A stretch of 64,000 nucleotides of DNA, taken from the NCBI GenBank assembly GCA_029258915.1, contig JAPDJU010000004.1, positions 62,001-126,000 on the forward strand, given 5' to 3'. The notes under the pieces are model-generated. The model saw only the letters and a program-made list of their open reading frames with translations, was not told the DNA's origin and did no database searches. Shown here piece by piece: positions 34,181 through 42,481 of the stretch. This stretch comes from Thermoproteota archaeon. Lineage in GTDB: Archaea; Thermoproteota; Thermoprotei_A; EX4484-217-1. Numbering within the stretch: position 1 is the stretch's first letter; each line of letters starts with the position of its first letter. A program made the translations under genes and the position numbers.

Positions 34181-34769
34181 AATTGTAGGATTTGAGGACG
34201 GATATTTTCCACCACCATTTAAAGGCTCCAAAGGATTTTACACTGTTTTAGCCTCTGTACTTACTGAAAACATAAGCCCCATTGACGTTTACTTATCACT
34301 AATAGAAATAGATGGTTTAGATGCAACTGAAAAAGCCCTTAACATTTTAGCTTACTTTAAGAAAGAAGGAAAAAGTTTCGATATAGTTCTTTTAGGCGGC
34401 ATAACCTACGCAGGATTTAACATTATAGATCCTGTTGAAGTATACGAAGTATACGATGTTCCAGTAATTGTTATTACTCAAGACAAACCCAGAGATAAAG
34501 ATGTTGAAAAAGCTCTTAGAAAACACTTTATAGACTGGAAGAAAAGGCTAATGATACTTAAAAAGTTTAGGTCTAAAGCTAAAGTGTTTAAAATAGTTAA
34601 AGGAAAAACCAAGCTTTACATACAACCTTTAGGAATAGAACCCGCATTAGCCCAAGAAATAGTTAAAACCCTTATAGTTAAAGGCACATATCCTGAACCT
34701 TTAAGACTTGCAAAACATATAGCTACAGCTTTAGGTAAACTTATATTTTCAAAATACTTTGTAAGTTAA
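34137..34769 (+). CDS. DUF99 (UPF0215) family protein
   Basis: 210 aa. VGFEDGYFPPPFKGSKGFYT, then LIEIDGLDATEKALNILAYF, VLLGGITYAGFNIIDP and YDVPVIVITQDKP, is the complete DUF99 pattern, an endonuclease-V-like RNase H fold. The usual DDG is here EDG. The function of the family is not known to me; a nuclease role is inferred from fold. The TTG start lies within cdc6, a 44-base overlap; no better start is visible downstream of the cdc6 stop. Confidence 0.85.
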   Translation: MLKNQGSKRFLENAKIVGFEDGYFPPPFKGSKGFYTVLASVLTENISPIDVYLSLIEIDGLDATEKALNILAYFKKEGKSFDIVLLGGITYAGFNIIDPVEVYEVYDVPVIVITQDKPRDKDVEKALRKHFIDWKKRLMILKKFRSKAKVFKIVKGKTKLYIQPLGIEPALAQEIVKTLIVKGTYPEPLRLAKHIATALGKLIFSKYFVS

Positions 34770-34801
34770 GGCAAAAAATTTTAGATTTAAGGTGTAAACT
34801 T

Positions 34802-35728
34802 ATGTTCCAAGAAACACAGCCAAGATATGTTTGGCATTTTGAATGGATAGACCCTGAAAGGTTCATAGGGTTAGCTATAAGGAAAATACACTTCATAGGC
34901 TACTCTAAGTATCAATTCGTAGAAGTAGTAGACCTGCCAGTATATGGTAAAACACTGATACTTGATGGAAAAGTTCAATCCGCTGTAACTGATGAGTGGA
35001 TGTATCATGAAGCATTAGTTCATCCAGTAATGCTCACACATCCAAATCCCGAAACAGTATTAGTCTTAGGTGGCGGTGAAGGAGCTGTTTTAAGAGAGGT
35101 TCTTAGACATAAGACAGTTAGGAAAGTGATTATGGTAGATATAGATGAAAAGGTGATAAACATAGCTAAAAAACACCTCCAAGAATGGCATAGAGGAGCA
35201 TTCAATGATCCCCGTGTAAAGTTGATTATAAGCGACGGCAGGGAATTTATCGAAAAAACTAAGGAAAAATTTGACGTTATAATACTTGACCTAACAGACC
35301 CTGTGCCTGGAGGTCCATCATATAAGCTATATACCTACGAATTTTACAGCACAGTTAAAGAGAATGTACTTAAGAGTGATGGTATTATAGTTACCCAGGC
35401 TACTTCATGTGCAGCTTCACCTAAGGTCCATGCAATGATACACAACACTTTAAAGAAAGTGTTCAAGAAAGTTAGAACATATAATGTTCATATACCTTCC
35501 TTCCACACTATATGGAGTTTTGTAACAGCATCAAATAAATGGGATCCCGGCAGCTTAACCCCCAATAAAGTAGATGAGTTGATTGAAAAGAGAATTAATG
35601 GCGAACTAAAGTTTTACGATGGCGAAACACATGTAGCCATGTTTAGCTTACCTAAGCATGTAAGAAAATTTCTTAAGGAATTTAAAGAAATAGCCTATGA
35701 TAAAAAACCGCCGCTATTACCGATGTAG
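34802..35728 (+). CDS. speE: Spermidine synthase-type aminopropyltransferase
   Basis: Transfers aminopropyl from decarboxylated SAM to a diamine or to agmatine in thermophilic archaea. YQFVEVVDLPVYGKTLILDG (N-terminal beta domain), VLVLGGGEGAVLREVLRH (about 84-101), MVDIDEKVI and IILDLTDPVPGGPSYKLYT with the catalytic Asp are all present. 308 aa. ATG at 34802 with AAGGTG ahead. Long polyamines stabilise nucleic acids in hyperthermophiles, in keeping with the other clues. Confidence 0.94.
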   Translation: MFQETQPRYVWHFEWIDPERFIGLAIRKIHFIGYSKYQFVEVVDLPVYGKTLILDGKVQSAVTDEWMYHEALVHPVMLTHPNPETVLVLGGGEGAVLREVLRHKTVRKVIMVDIDEKVINIAKKHLQEWHRGAFNDPRVKLIISDGREFIEKTKEKFDVIILDLTDPVPGGPSYKLYTYEFYSTVKENVLKSDGIIVTQATSCAASPKVHAMIHNTLKKVFKKVRTYNVHIPSFHTIWSFVTASNKWDPGSLTPNKVDELIEKRINGELKFYDGETHVAMFSLPKHVRKFLKEFKEIAYDKKPPLLPM

Positions 35729-35766
35729 AAATATTAAATAGAACCAGTAAAACACATAGTTAACGA

Positions 35767-35881
35767 GCCGGGGTGGCCGAGTGGTCTAAGGCGGTGGGCT
35801 CGAGACTTATTTCCGGCTATAGGTAAGAGACCCACTGCCCCTATGCGGGGCGCGCGGGTTCAAATCCCGCCCCCGGCGCCA
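35767..35881 (+). tRNA. tRNA-Ser (CGA) with intron
   Basis: Acceptor GCCGGGG/CCCCGGC, discriminator G73, encoded CCA, D-arm GGCC-GAGTGGTCTAA-GGC, long variable arm (GCCCC-TATG-CGGGGC) and T-arm GCGGG-TTCAAAT-CCCGC. The anticodon stem GTGGG/CCCAC encloses CTCGAG, giving anticodon CGA, and a 25-nt intron at 35805-35829 (after base 37). G73 plus the long arm favours serine over leucine. Confidence 0.93.
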
Positions 35882-35943
35882 AAATAAACCTTTTTCTTAG
35901 TGAAAGGTTATTTTAGAAAACTTACATAGTTTATTGTTAAGAG

Positions 35944-36186
35944 GTGTTAAACCTGCCTATAATAGCATATGTTCTAATATCTGTGGAGGCTGGTAAAACT
36001 TTTGATGTTCTAGAAGAAGTTAGAAGAGTTAAAGGTGTTTTAGAAGCACATGCTGTGACAGGAGAATATGATATTATGGCTAAGGTTGAAGCAGTTAATC
36101 TTAACGATTTAGGAGAAAAAATTGTAGGTGAAATACATAAAATAAAGGGTGTTATTAAAACAGTCACAGCTATTGCTGTTAAATAA
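35944..36186 (+). CDS. Stand-alone Lrp/AsnC ligand-binding (RAM) domain protein
   Basis: 80 aa: PIIAYVLISVEAGKTFDVLE, then VTGEYDIMAKVEAVNLNDLG and VIKTVTAIAV, the RAM fold with Gly-Glu-Tyr-Asp. It has no HTH. It is similar in length and design to the 30781-31038 protein but clearly diverged. The start is uncertain: GTG 35944 (GAGGTG context) gives MLNLPIIA. It may bind an amino acid and associate with full-length Lrp regulators elsewhere. Confidence 0.87.
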   Translation: MLNLPIIAYVLISVEAGKTFDVLEEVRRVKGVLEAHAVTGEYDIMAKVEAVNLNDLGEKIVGEIHKIKGVIKTVTAIAVK

Positions 36187-36220
36187 TGAAATTAAAGTTA
36201 AATTCCTTTTTTCCCTTATC

Positions 36221-36523
36221 TCATATCTGTCTCGGCTTCTTTTCTTTCCAGCTTTTCATAGCCTCTACGAATTCCTTTTCTAAATCAACATTGCAGTCTT
36301 CAGCAAGTTTAAGTAATTCAAAAAATATTTCAGCTAACGTATAGCCGATATCATGTTCCTTAACTTTACCTTTCTTAAATCCTTCCTTAACTAAAAGCTT
36401 AGAAGAAAATTCGCCCAGTTCCTCCATAACCCCAATAAGTGATGATAAAGGATTTCTTTTAAGACCATATTTCTTAATTATCTCCCTAACAAATGATTGT
36501 GCCTCAGAAATTCTCAGAACCAA
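36221..36523 (-). CDS. MazG-like nucleotide pyrophosphohydrolase
   Basis: 100 aa: SLIGVMEELGEFSSKLLVKE, then IGYTLAEIFFELLKLAEDCN and VDLEKEFVEAMKSWKEK. The EExxE-like and later acidic helix positions follow the MazG plan, but the second motif has AEIFFE rather than ADVLA. The function is probably NTP or dNTP house-cleaning. It is the second MazG-type gene here, after 20144-20434. ATG near 36523. Confidence 0.75.
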   Translation of the reverse strand: MVLRISEAQSFVREIIKKYGLKRNPLSSLIGVMEELGEFSSKLLVKEGFKKGKVKEHDIGYTLAEIFFELLKLAEDCNVDLEKEFVEAMKSWKEKKPRQI

Positions 36524-36583
36524 TCACCTCAAGACAACGCATCTTAAGCTGTAAGAGGCCTATTTCATGGAGGCTTATATGTT

Positions 36584-36671
36584 TGGTGCGGGGGGTGGGA
36601 TTTGAACCCACGCAGGCCTACGCCATCGGGGCCTAAGCCCGACCCCTTTGTCCTAGCTCGGGCACCCCCGC
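36584..36671 (-). tRNA. tRNA-Leu (TAG)
   Basis: Acceptor GCGGGGG/CCCCCGC, A73, CCA encoded. Anticodon stem TCGGG/CCCGA with loop CTTAGGC (anticodon TAG). Long variable arm TGGCGTAGGCCTGCG and T-arm GTGGG-TTCAAAT-CCCAC. No intron. Confidence 0.95.
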
Positions 36672-36697
36672 AAGTTTAGCCGATATACAGATATTTT

Positions 36698-38188
36698 CTA
36701 GATGTTTTTTAGTTTAGCTCTTATGATTTCTATGTTTTCCAAAATTTCTTCTAAACTTATTTGCTCAGGATTACCTTGTTTTATAACATAGTCTAAAAGC
36801 TTTTCCGTGATTCTCATGTACTTACCGTACTGTTCTTCATCAATAATTCCCTCTTCATATGTTTTTCTCAGTTTCTCTTCATCAATAATTTTTGCTTCTC
36901 CCTCGGCAGTTACTACAACATCGGCTTCTAAATCGTAGTACCTTATCTTCCCACATGAAATCTCTGGTGGAGTGTTTATGTTTAAATATGCTCCCTTAAA
37001 TACTCCGCTTTTAGAATAGTATTTATGGATTAGTATGTAGCTTTCTGTTGAAAATTCCATTAAATCATAATCTCCTTTTTCTTTAGAAACATTTAAGCCA
37101 TCGAGGATCCCTTTGCCTTTTAAAACTCTTTTAACAATACCGTAAATATGTTCATTTCTTATATTTAGCGTCATAACTGTTCCTGGGGTTAGCATTTTCA
37201 CGTCGTTGTTCAGTAAGGATATATGTTCTATTTCTAACCTCCTATTTTCCTTAAAGTATTCGATTAAGTATTCTAGAAATGCTTCAGAAAGCTTGTTTCT
37301 ATCCGAAATATTCCTGGCAAGAAGATGTTCCGAATAATCTATTAAACTAACCAAACTGTTATCCATAGTCTTAAAGGTATGGTGACCTATCAGCGTTGGC
37401 GTTACTTTGTCTCTTATTTCGTCAAGGAATTTTCTCGTTTGACTTGTGAAGCCTATTATACCGAAGAATCTTCCTTCATAAACTATTTCTCCAGGTTTGG
37501 CTTTTTCTGCTTTCTTAAGTATTTCTTCTGCTTTCTTCAATGTTTCCTGAACATCTACCATGAGGTCATCAATTTTGGCTAGCACTGCTGAGCTCCTCCA
37601 TTTAATACCCCAATTACCTTCTATTTTCATGAGATTTGCTAACATTTGCAAGTTTCTTCTGGTCTTGGGGTCTACTATATGCCTGCTAACAATAACCCTA
37701 CCTTTAAGTCCATAAATTAGTGCAGAATATTTCCCATGTATCGTGTAGTTTCTTGAAAGCTTAGCAGTGTTTGAAGGAGGAAGCAGGGGTCTGCCTATGT
37801 CTACTATAACTTCTTCACCTTCATTCAATATTTCATCTAATTCTCCCCTATATTTTCCTAAGTCTACAATACTTCTATCCTTCAGCGGTCTAATTACAAC
37901 ACCTTTAACTATTGCATGGTGAGGGATCTTTGATTTCCAAGAAAAGACTTCTGGGAGACATTTTAACAGCATAGTGTATATATCATCTGCTTCTTTATAG
38001 TCCCCTAAAACTATGATTCCATGCTTACTTTCAATGTCTTTAACAGTAACTTGTGGTGGTGTTCTAGTTTCCTCTAGTTTAAACCTCTCTCTAATCTTTT
38101 TGGAAGCGTGCACTATGTTGTGACCTTTCTCTAAGAGTATTTTAGCTATTGCTGTTGCATATATTCCTCTAACTCTAACATCTACCAT
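36698..38188 (-). CDS. fau1: FAU-1 RNase E/G-like RNA-binding protein
   Basis: 496 aa. The N-terminal domain resembles the RNase E/G S1-like catalytic part (VRVRGIYATAIAKILLEKGH, GEEVIVDIGRPLLPPSNTAK), and the C-terminal DUF402 domain (from about 350) has GKIRYYDLEADVVVTAEGEA and the acidic KLRKTYEEGIIDEEQY. Together these make archaeal FAU-1, an AU-rich RNA-binding ribonuclease reported to process pre-5S rRNA (family knowledge). ATG at 38188. Confidence 0.9.
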   Translation of the reverse strand: MVDVRVRGIYATAIAKILLEKGHNIVHASKKIRERFKLEETRTPPQVTVKDIESKHGIIVLGDYKEADDIYTMLLKCLPEVFSWKSKIPHHAIVKGVVIRPLKDRSIVDLGKYRGELDEILNEGEEVIVDIGRPLLPPSNTAKLSRNYTIHGKYSALIYGLKGRVIVSRHIVDPKTRRNLQMLANLMKIEGNWGIKWRSSAVLAKIDDLMVDVQETLKKAEEILKKAEKAKPGEIVYEGRFFGIIGFTSQTRKFLDEIRDKVTPTLIGHHTFKTMDNSLVSLIDYSEHLLARNISDRNKLSEAFLEYLIEYFKENRRLEIEHISLLNNDVKMLTPGTVMTLNIRNEHIYGIVKRVLKGKGILDGLNVSKEKGDYDLMEFSTESYILIHKYYSKSGVFKGAYLNINTPPEISCGKIRYYDLEADVVVTAEGEAKIIDEEKLRKTYEEGIIDEEQYGKYMRITEKLLDYVIKQGNPEQISLEEILENIEIIRAKLKNI

Positions 38189-38237
38189 TGAGCTCCCACA
38201 TCAAAATAAAATGTTTTATTAGCGTTTTAGTTAAGTT

Positions 38238-38510
38238 TTAATCTCTAACAGTTTCCAATAACGTTACAACATTCCATATTCTGGTTCTAGCATAAGGTGG
38301 CATATTAGGGTCTTGAGATATTTCATCTAGAACGCTTATTGCATTTGCTGCTCTAACACCGTAACTTAGTGTAGGGTTCTGCAAATGCTTAATGGCTTCA
38401 GTACATGCTCTTCTAATGTTACGTGGAACACTTGTATCATTTATTATTGCCATAAGCATCATCATAGCCATTTTTATTTTAGCTTCTCTGTCTTCAACTT
38501 TAGCCACCAT
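38238..38510 (-). CDS. UPF0147 family helical protein
   Basis: 90 aa, all helical: [20 protein letters not shown], then [20 protein letters not shown] and [20 protein letters not shown]. This is the archaeal UPF0147 family. Function unknown; a HEAT-like helical repeat is suggested by the two similar Pro-ended turns. ATG at 38510 with AGAAGAGGTG-like SD. It lies 49 bases before fau1, same strand, so probably cotranscribed. Confidence 0.92.
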   Translation of the reverse strand: MVAKVEDREAKIKMAMMMLMAIINDTSVPRNIRRACTEAIKHLQNPTLSYGVRAANAISVLDEISQDPNMPPYARTRIWNVVTLLETVRD

Positions 38511-38602
38511 AAATGAACACCTCTTCTAAAAAACACTCCACATGTTAGCAATAATATATTTAGGAGACTTTAAATTTAAAGTCCTTTCGGAGGAGTTTGT
38601 CT

Positions 38603-38974
38603 GTGAAGCGCGTGGAAAAAGATTATATCAAGAAAATGGCTGATCTCTTGAAAGCAGGAGCTACGATGCTTTCAATATCATGCCCTGTAGACAAAGTCCC
38701 CCTGTTTAAATTGAAAACGGGAGAAGTTATATGCCCTATTTGCGGAACAAGATTTTACATAGTTAAGGATGAAGCTGAACATGCTGCAGCAACGGTTTCA
38801 ATAGCTTTGGAAAGTCTTGAACGGACTGTTATTTCTAAAATAACCCAGCTTGATGGAACACTTAGAGCATTGAATGCTGATACCGTAAGTAAAGATATGC
38901 TTGAATCACTAAAGCTTTGGCTCGAAATCTTAGAGAAAATAAGGGGTTTAAGAAAATCCTCTTTCGGAAAGTAA
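38603..38974 (+). CDS. SSSCA1/p27 autoantigen-family zinc-ribbon protein
   Basis: 124 aa. KKMADLLKAGATMLSISCPV is the helical lead to a zinc ribbon with SCPVDKVPLF and VICPICGTRF (four Cys if both knuckles bind), as in the Sjogren/scleroderma autoantigen family. A helical C-terminus follows. I prefer GTG 38603 because GGAGG (38588-38592) is too near the TTG at 38597. The 3' end overlaps, antisense, the end of tmk by 27 bases. Confidence 0.85.
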   Translation: MKRVEKDYIKKMADLLKAGATMLSISCPVDKVPLFKLKTGEVICPICGTRFYIVKDEAEHAAATVSIALESLERTVISKITQLDGTLRALNADTVSKDMLESLKLWLEILEKIRGLRKSSFGK

Positions 38975-39562
38975 ATCATTAACTATTGACTTAACTTCTT
39001 CCAAAACTTCTTCAAAATCTCTCATACCATCTACTAAACGTAATTCTCCATAATTAACAAGTTCTAAATATATTCGTCTAACCTTTCTTAAATACTCTAT
39101 GTTTTCAAATAGTAACTTCAATCCTTCTTTTTTCTTTCTTCTAAGCGCTTCCTCAGGTGTGACATCAATATATATTGCTGTGTCAGGCTTAATAGCGAAC
39201 TTATTAAGTGTTCTTATCCACGCTATATCTACATTTAATGCCCCCTGATATGCTATGGATGAGAAGTAGTATCTGTCAGTAACAACTATTCTTCCTTCGC
39301 CAAGTAGAGGTTCGATTTCGTAAAGTACATGCCATAGTCTATCAGCAGCAAATAAGAGGGCTTCAATTCTAGTATCCCTTCGTATTTCACCTGAAATGAT
39401 TTTGCTCCTTATTAATTCACCAATAGGAGACGTTGAAGGTTCAGCGGTGTAAATAGCATTAAAACCTCTACTGCGCATCCACTCTACTAAAGCTCTGGAT
39501 ATTGTAGTCTTACCTGAACCATCAAGCCCCTCTATAGCTATTAGAATGCCTTTTCTATACAA
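38948..39562 (-). CDS. tmk: Thymidylate kinase
   Basis: Phosphorylates dTMP to dTDP. P-loop EGLDGSGKTT at 11-20, DR(Y/H)-type motif VTDRYYFSSIAYQGA, and the LID region EEALRRKKKEG. 204 aa. ATG at 39562. It heads away from the mevalonate-type genes upstream on the same strand (10-base gap), so it may be the last gene of that run. Confidence 0.95.
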   Translation of the reverse strand: MYRKGILIAIEGLDGSGKTTISRALVEWMRSRGFNAIYTAEPSTSPIGELIRSKIISGEIRRDTRIEALLFAADRLWHVLYEIEPLLGEGRIVVTDRYYFSSIAYQGALNVDIAWIRTLNKFAIKPDTAIYIDVTPEEALRRKKKEGLKLLFENIEYLRKVRRIYLELVNYGELRLVDGMRDFEEVLEEVKSIVNDLLSERGFS

Positions 39563-39572
39563 AACCTATACC

Positions 39573-39977
39573 TCATTTTAAAATTATAACTTCACCCTTA
39601 TATGCATCAACAACTACTTCATTCCCTGTTCTTATCTTTTCAAAAATTTCCTTAGGTAACATGTCTAGTAAAGGTATTTCTGATATAACACATCCTATGA
39701 TAACTACAGGGTCGCTTCTTAAGTTTAGAATAGCTTTAGGTGCGCATCCTCTTTTTTTCAACCTATAGATAATGTAAGATCCTACAGTGCTTCCTTTGCC
39801 ATGAGGGAAAATGAGAATTTTATCCTTTATCGTTAATCCTTGAATGTCGGAATCTCTCCTAATGATAATTCCTGTTTCAGGGTCTATATCTCCTAAGAAC
39901 GATATCGGATCTTTAGATACGAGAACTTCACCCTTAGCTATTCCTTCAACCAAAACTCTGCCCTTAAATTTAAGCAT
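39573..39977 (-). CDS. Phosphomevalonate dehydratase small subunit (AcnX swivel domain)
   Basis: 134 aa. GRVLVEGIAKGEVLVSKDPI, IQGLTIKDKILIFPHGKGST and GCAPKAILNLRSDPVV are the swivel domain of aconitase X. In archaea this pairs with the large subunit to make trans-anhydromevalonate 5-phosphate in the archaeal mevalonate pathway (established for the family). Spaced two bases after the large-subunit gene. Confidence 0.9.
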   Translation of the reverse strand: MLKFKGRVLVEGIAKGEVLVSKDPISFLGDIDPETGIIIRRDSDIQGLTIKDKILIFPHGKGSTVGSYIIYRLKKRGCAPKAILNLRSDPVVIIGCVISEIPLLDMLPKEIFEKIRTGNEVVVDAYKGEVIILK

Positions 39978-39979
39978 AA

Positions 39980-41179
39980 CTATGCTTCACCTTTAAAAGC
40001 CAGTTTAATACATTCCCTTGTCTTACATAAACCAACTTTGACTCCATGAATATTAGCCAGGTAGTATGCTTGTTTAATAGAGTTCGTAACCAATCTCCTT
40101 ACATCCATGTGTTTTAGAGGAGCTACAACAAAACATGTATCACAGATCAACTTCACATTTTTCTTTCTAAATTCTAATTTTACATTTTCAGGAATTTCGT
40201 TAAACACTTTACGTGAAGTAACTAATGTTAATGGTATCTTGGTCGTTCCTTCAAACTTACTTATATAATTGAATATTTCAATTATTTCATTATATGATAA
40301 GTGGGGGCATCCTAGAAATACCGCATCAGCATTTGCTCTAAAACTATACTTATCCATAATGTTTTCTAAGTCATGGGGCTCTATCTCCACTCTTTCCGTA
40401 ATGTCCATGTGTTTTAGCTTAGTTTCCGAAATTTCAGGTGAAATTTTTTCTATAAAGAATAGAGGAGATGAAGAGGAGGTACCTAAACCTGCACATATAG
40501 CTTTAACTATATCTTCTCTTCGTCTTCTAATATTTGTGATTAAAGATATTCGGTCTTTAACATATAATCCTATAGTGTAGCCTAAAACACCAGCATGTAA
40601 ACTGTTTTCTATTGGAGCTTCGACCTTAATGAGAACGCGGGGTGTCCTATAGCTTTCAACATGCATACCCATGCAAGGAACCTTACCTATTAACGCTGCA
40701 AAAACAGTACTCGGCCCTCCTTCTCTATTAGTTCTTGCACCGCAAATAGAATTAGCATAGAGAACAGCATTAGATTCACCCCATGCTAAATGTTCTCCTA
40801 CTGAAGGCTTACGTATATAGTATGGTGTACACGTAAATGTTTGCTCAACACCCATTCTTTTTAAAGCACTTACTATTCTCATTTGTTTCCTATAAAAGCT
40901 CTCAGGTATGTTCATCTCGCTCCATAATTTCATATCAAAACCTATAGGATTTGATGTAGCATATACTCTGACTTTAACTTTAGAATATTCTTCGAGAAAT
41001 TCTAATCCAGCATCTCCAATATTCTGGTATGAGATACCCGAAATATGTGCATGAACTATTCTAATTAGTTTCTCAGCGCCAAGAGCATCACCCAGTTTTA
41101 CAAGTACTTTCATAGCTTTCTGATACTCAGGACCAAGTTCTCCTGAAAGAATGGCTTCTTCTTCTTTTGTAAGATACAT
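39980..41179 (-). CDS. Phosphomevalonate dehydratase large subunit (AcnX, DUF521)
   Basis: 399 aa. MYLTKEEEAILSGELGPEYQ is the typical start; HAHISGISYQNIGDAGLEFL, NSICGARTNREGGPSTVFAA and FLGCPHLSYNEI follow, with conserved cysteines for the 4Fe-4S cluster. It is the catalytic part of the AcnX enzyme. Next to its small subunit and to the UbiD-type decarboxylase it completes the route from phosphomevalonate to isopentenyl phosphate. Confidence 0.92.
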   Translation of the reverse strand: MYLTKEEEAILSGELGPEYQKAMKVLVKLGDALGAEKLIRIVHAHISGISYQNIGDAGLEFLEEYSKVKVRVYATSNPIGFDMKLWSEMNIPESFYRKQMRIVSALKRMGVEQTFTCTPYYIRKPSVGEHLAWGESNAVLYANSICGARTNREGGPSTVFAALIGKVPCMGMHVESYRTPRVLIKVEAPIENSLHAGVLGYTIGLYVKDRISLITNIRRRREDIVKAICAGLGTSSSSPLFFIEKISPEISETKLKHMDITERVEIEPHDLENIMDKYSFRANADAVFLGCPHLSYNEIIEIFNYISKFEGTTKIPLTLVTSRKVFNEIPENVKLEFRKKNVKLICDTCFVVAPLKHMDVRRLVTNSIKQAYYLANIHGVKVGLCKTRECIKLAFKGEA

Positions 41180-41191
41180 TAAACACCACTA

Positions 41192-42481
41192 CTATAACTT
41201 AGCTTTTTCGAAAAGAACCTTGGGTTTGTTTAAAGGCCTTGTTGCATCTAATCCCATTTTTGCTGTTAAATTGTTTTCAGAAACTGGGTCCAAAGTTGAA
41301 CCTTTAACGTTCTTAATAACTATGAGGTCTTTGTCTGCTCTAAACCTTGTAGCAATAGCCCACTCGACATCTTCTAAATTATCAATGTTAATATCAGAGT
41401 CGACTACAACAACATGTTTAAGGCTTGGATGGGCGGCAAAAGCAGCTAAAATAGCGTTTTTACCGTCTCCTTCAGACTGTTTTTCAATGGAAATTATTGC
41501 GTGAAGCCATCCAGCTCCTCCTTGAGTTAATCTAACAGACTTAACTTTTGGAATAATCTTTCTAACAGCATCCCAGATGGCCACTTCTCTTGGAAAACCC
41601 ATAAGTAGTTTATGTTCCATACCTCCAGGCATAATCTCTTGGAAAATAGGTTGTTCTCCTCTAATCCAAACTTCCTTAACATGTAGAATAGGTTGTTGTC
41701 TAACAATATCGTAAATGCCTAAAATATCTACAAAAGGTCCTTCACTGTGAAGCTTATTGGAATTTATTTCTCCAACCCATATCATTTCAGAAATTAAAGG
41801 TACGGGTATTTCCATTTTAGTTAAATAATCAGCTTTAATAGCTCCATCTAGAATGCTATTGGCTACTTCCATCTCGTAGATACCGTAAGGGGGAGAAAAA
41901 ACTGCTGAAAGCATTACTAAAGGATGTGTTCCTATAAGAACAATAACTGGTAGGTTCCTACCTTCTCTCTTAAACTTAGCGAGAATAGTGTAAAGATGTC
42001 TAGGTACAATACGTATTGCAAACTTATTTTTATCGATAAGCATAAGCCTATGTATTGAAGCATTAAAATTGCCCTCACCATCGCCAGCTAAGATTATGGC
42101 CGAAGTAACGTAGCGTCCTCCATCCTTTGGATAAAATTTTAAGATAGGCATTTCATGCATGTTAACGTTTTTAAGCTTAGTATAGTATGAGTCAATGGTT
42201 TCTGAGGCAAGCTGTTTGGGTTTAGATAAAGCATTTAAAAATCTTAAATACAGTTCTTCGTCAGACTTTGTCTTTAACAATCTATGCAGTATTTGCCGCG
42301 AGTAAAGGGTGTTTGCTAGTAAAGAATACTTTGAATCAGCAATGTTTTTGAAGAATATAGGTTTTCCTTCATTTTCCTTTATTATTTTTGAAGCTTCAAT
42401 GTTCCAATGTACTCTTTTATCGTAAACTATTAGTTCGTCTTTAATGTAGCTTAAGAACTCTTTTAAAGTTAGAGGCTCCAT
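41192..42481 (-). CDS. UbiD-family decarboxylase, likely anhydromevalonate phosphate decarboxylase
   Basis: 429 aa prenyl-FMN-dependent decarboxylase. The UbiD signatures are present: PILKFYPKDGGRYVTSAIIL, NASIHRLMLIDKNKFAIRIV, EIPVPLISEMIWVGEI, and the late VVVDSDINIDNLEDVEWAIA with its acidic residues. UbiD homologues are promiscuous in annotation, but the position beside both AcnX subunits points to the archaeal mevalonate pathway. It needs a UbiX-type flavin prenyltransferase, which is not in the window. Confidence 0.88.
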   Translation of the reverse strand: MEPLTLKEFLSYIKDELIVYDKRVHWNIEASKIIKENEGKPIFFKNIADSKYSLLANTLYSRQILHRLLKTKSDEELYLRFLNALSKPKQLASETIDSYYTKLKNVNMHEMPILKFYPKDGGRYVTSAIILAGDGEGNFNASIHRLMLIDKNKFAIRIVPRHLYTILAKFKREGRNLPVIVLIGTHPLVMLSAVFSPPYGIYEMEVANSILDGAIKADYLTKMEIPVPLISEMIWVGEINSNKLHSEGPFVDILGIYDIVRQQPILHVKEVWIRGEQPIFQEIMPGGMEHKLLMGFPREVAIWDAVRKIIPKVKSVRLTQGGAGWLHAIISIEKQSEGDGKNAILAAFAAHPSLKHVVVVDSDINIDNLEDVEWAIATRFRADKDLIVIKNVKGSTLDPVSENNLTAKMGLDATRPLNKPKVLFEKAKL

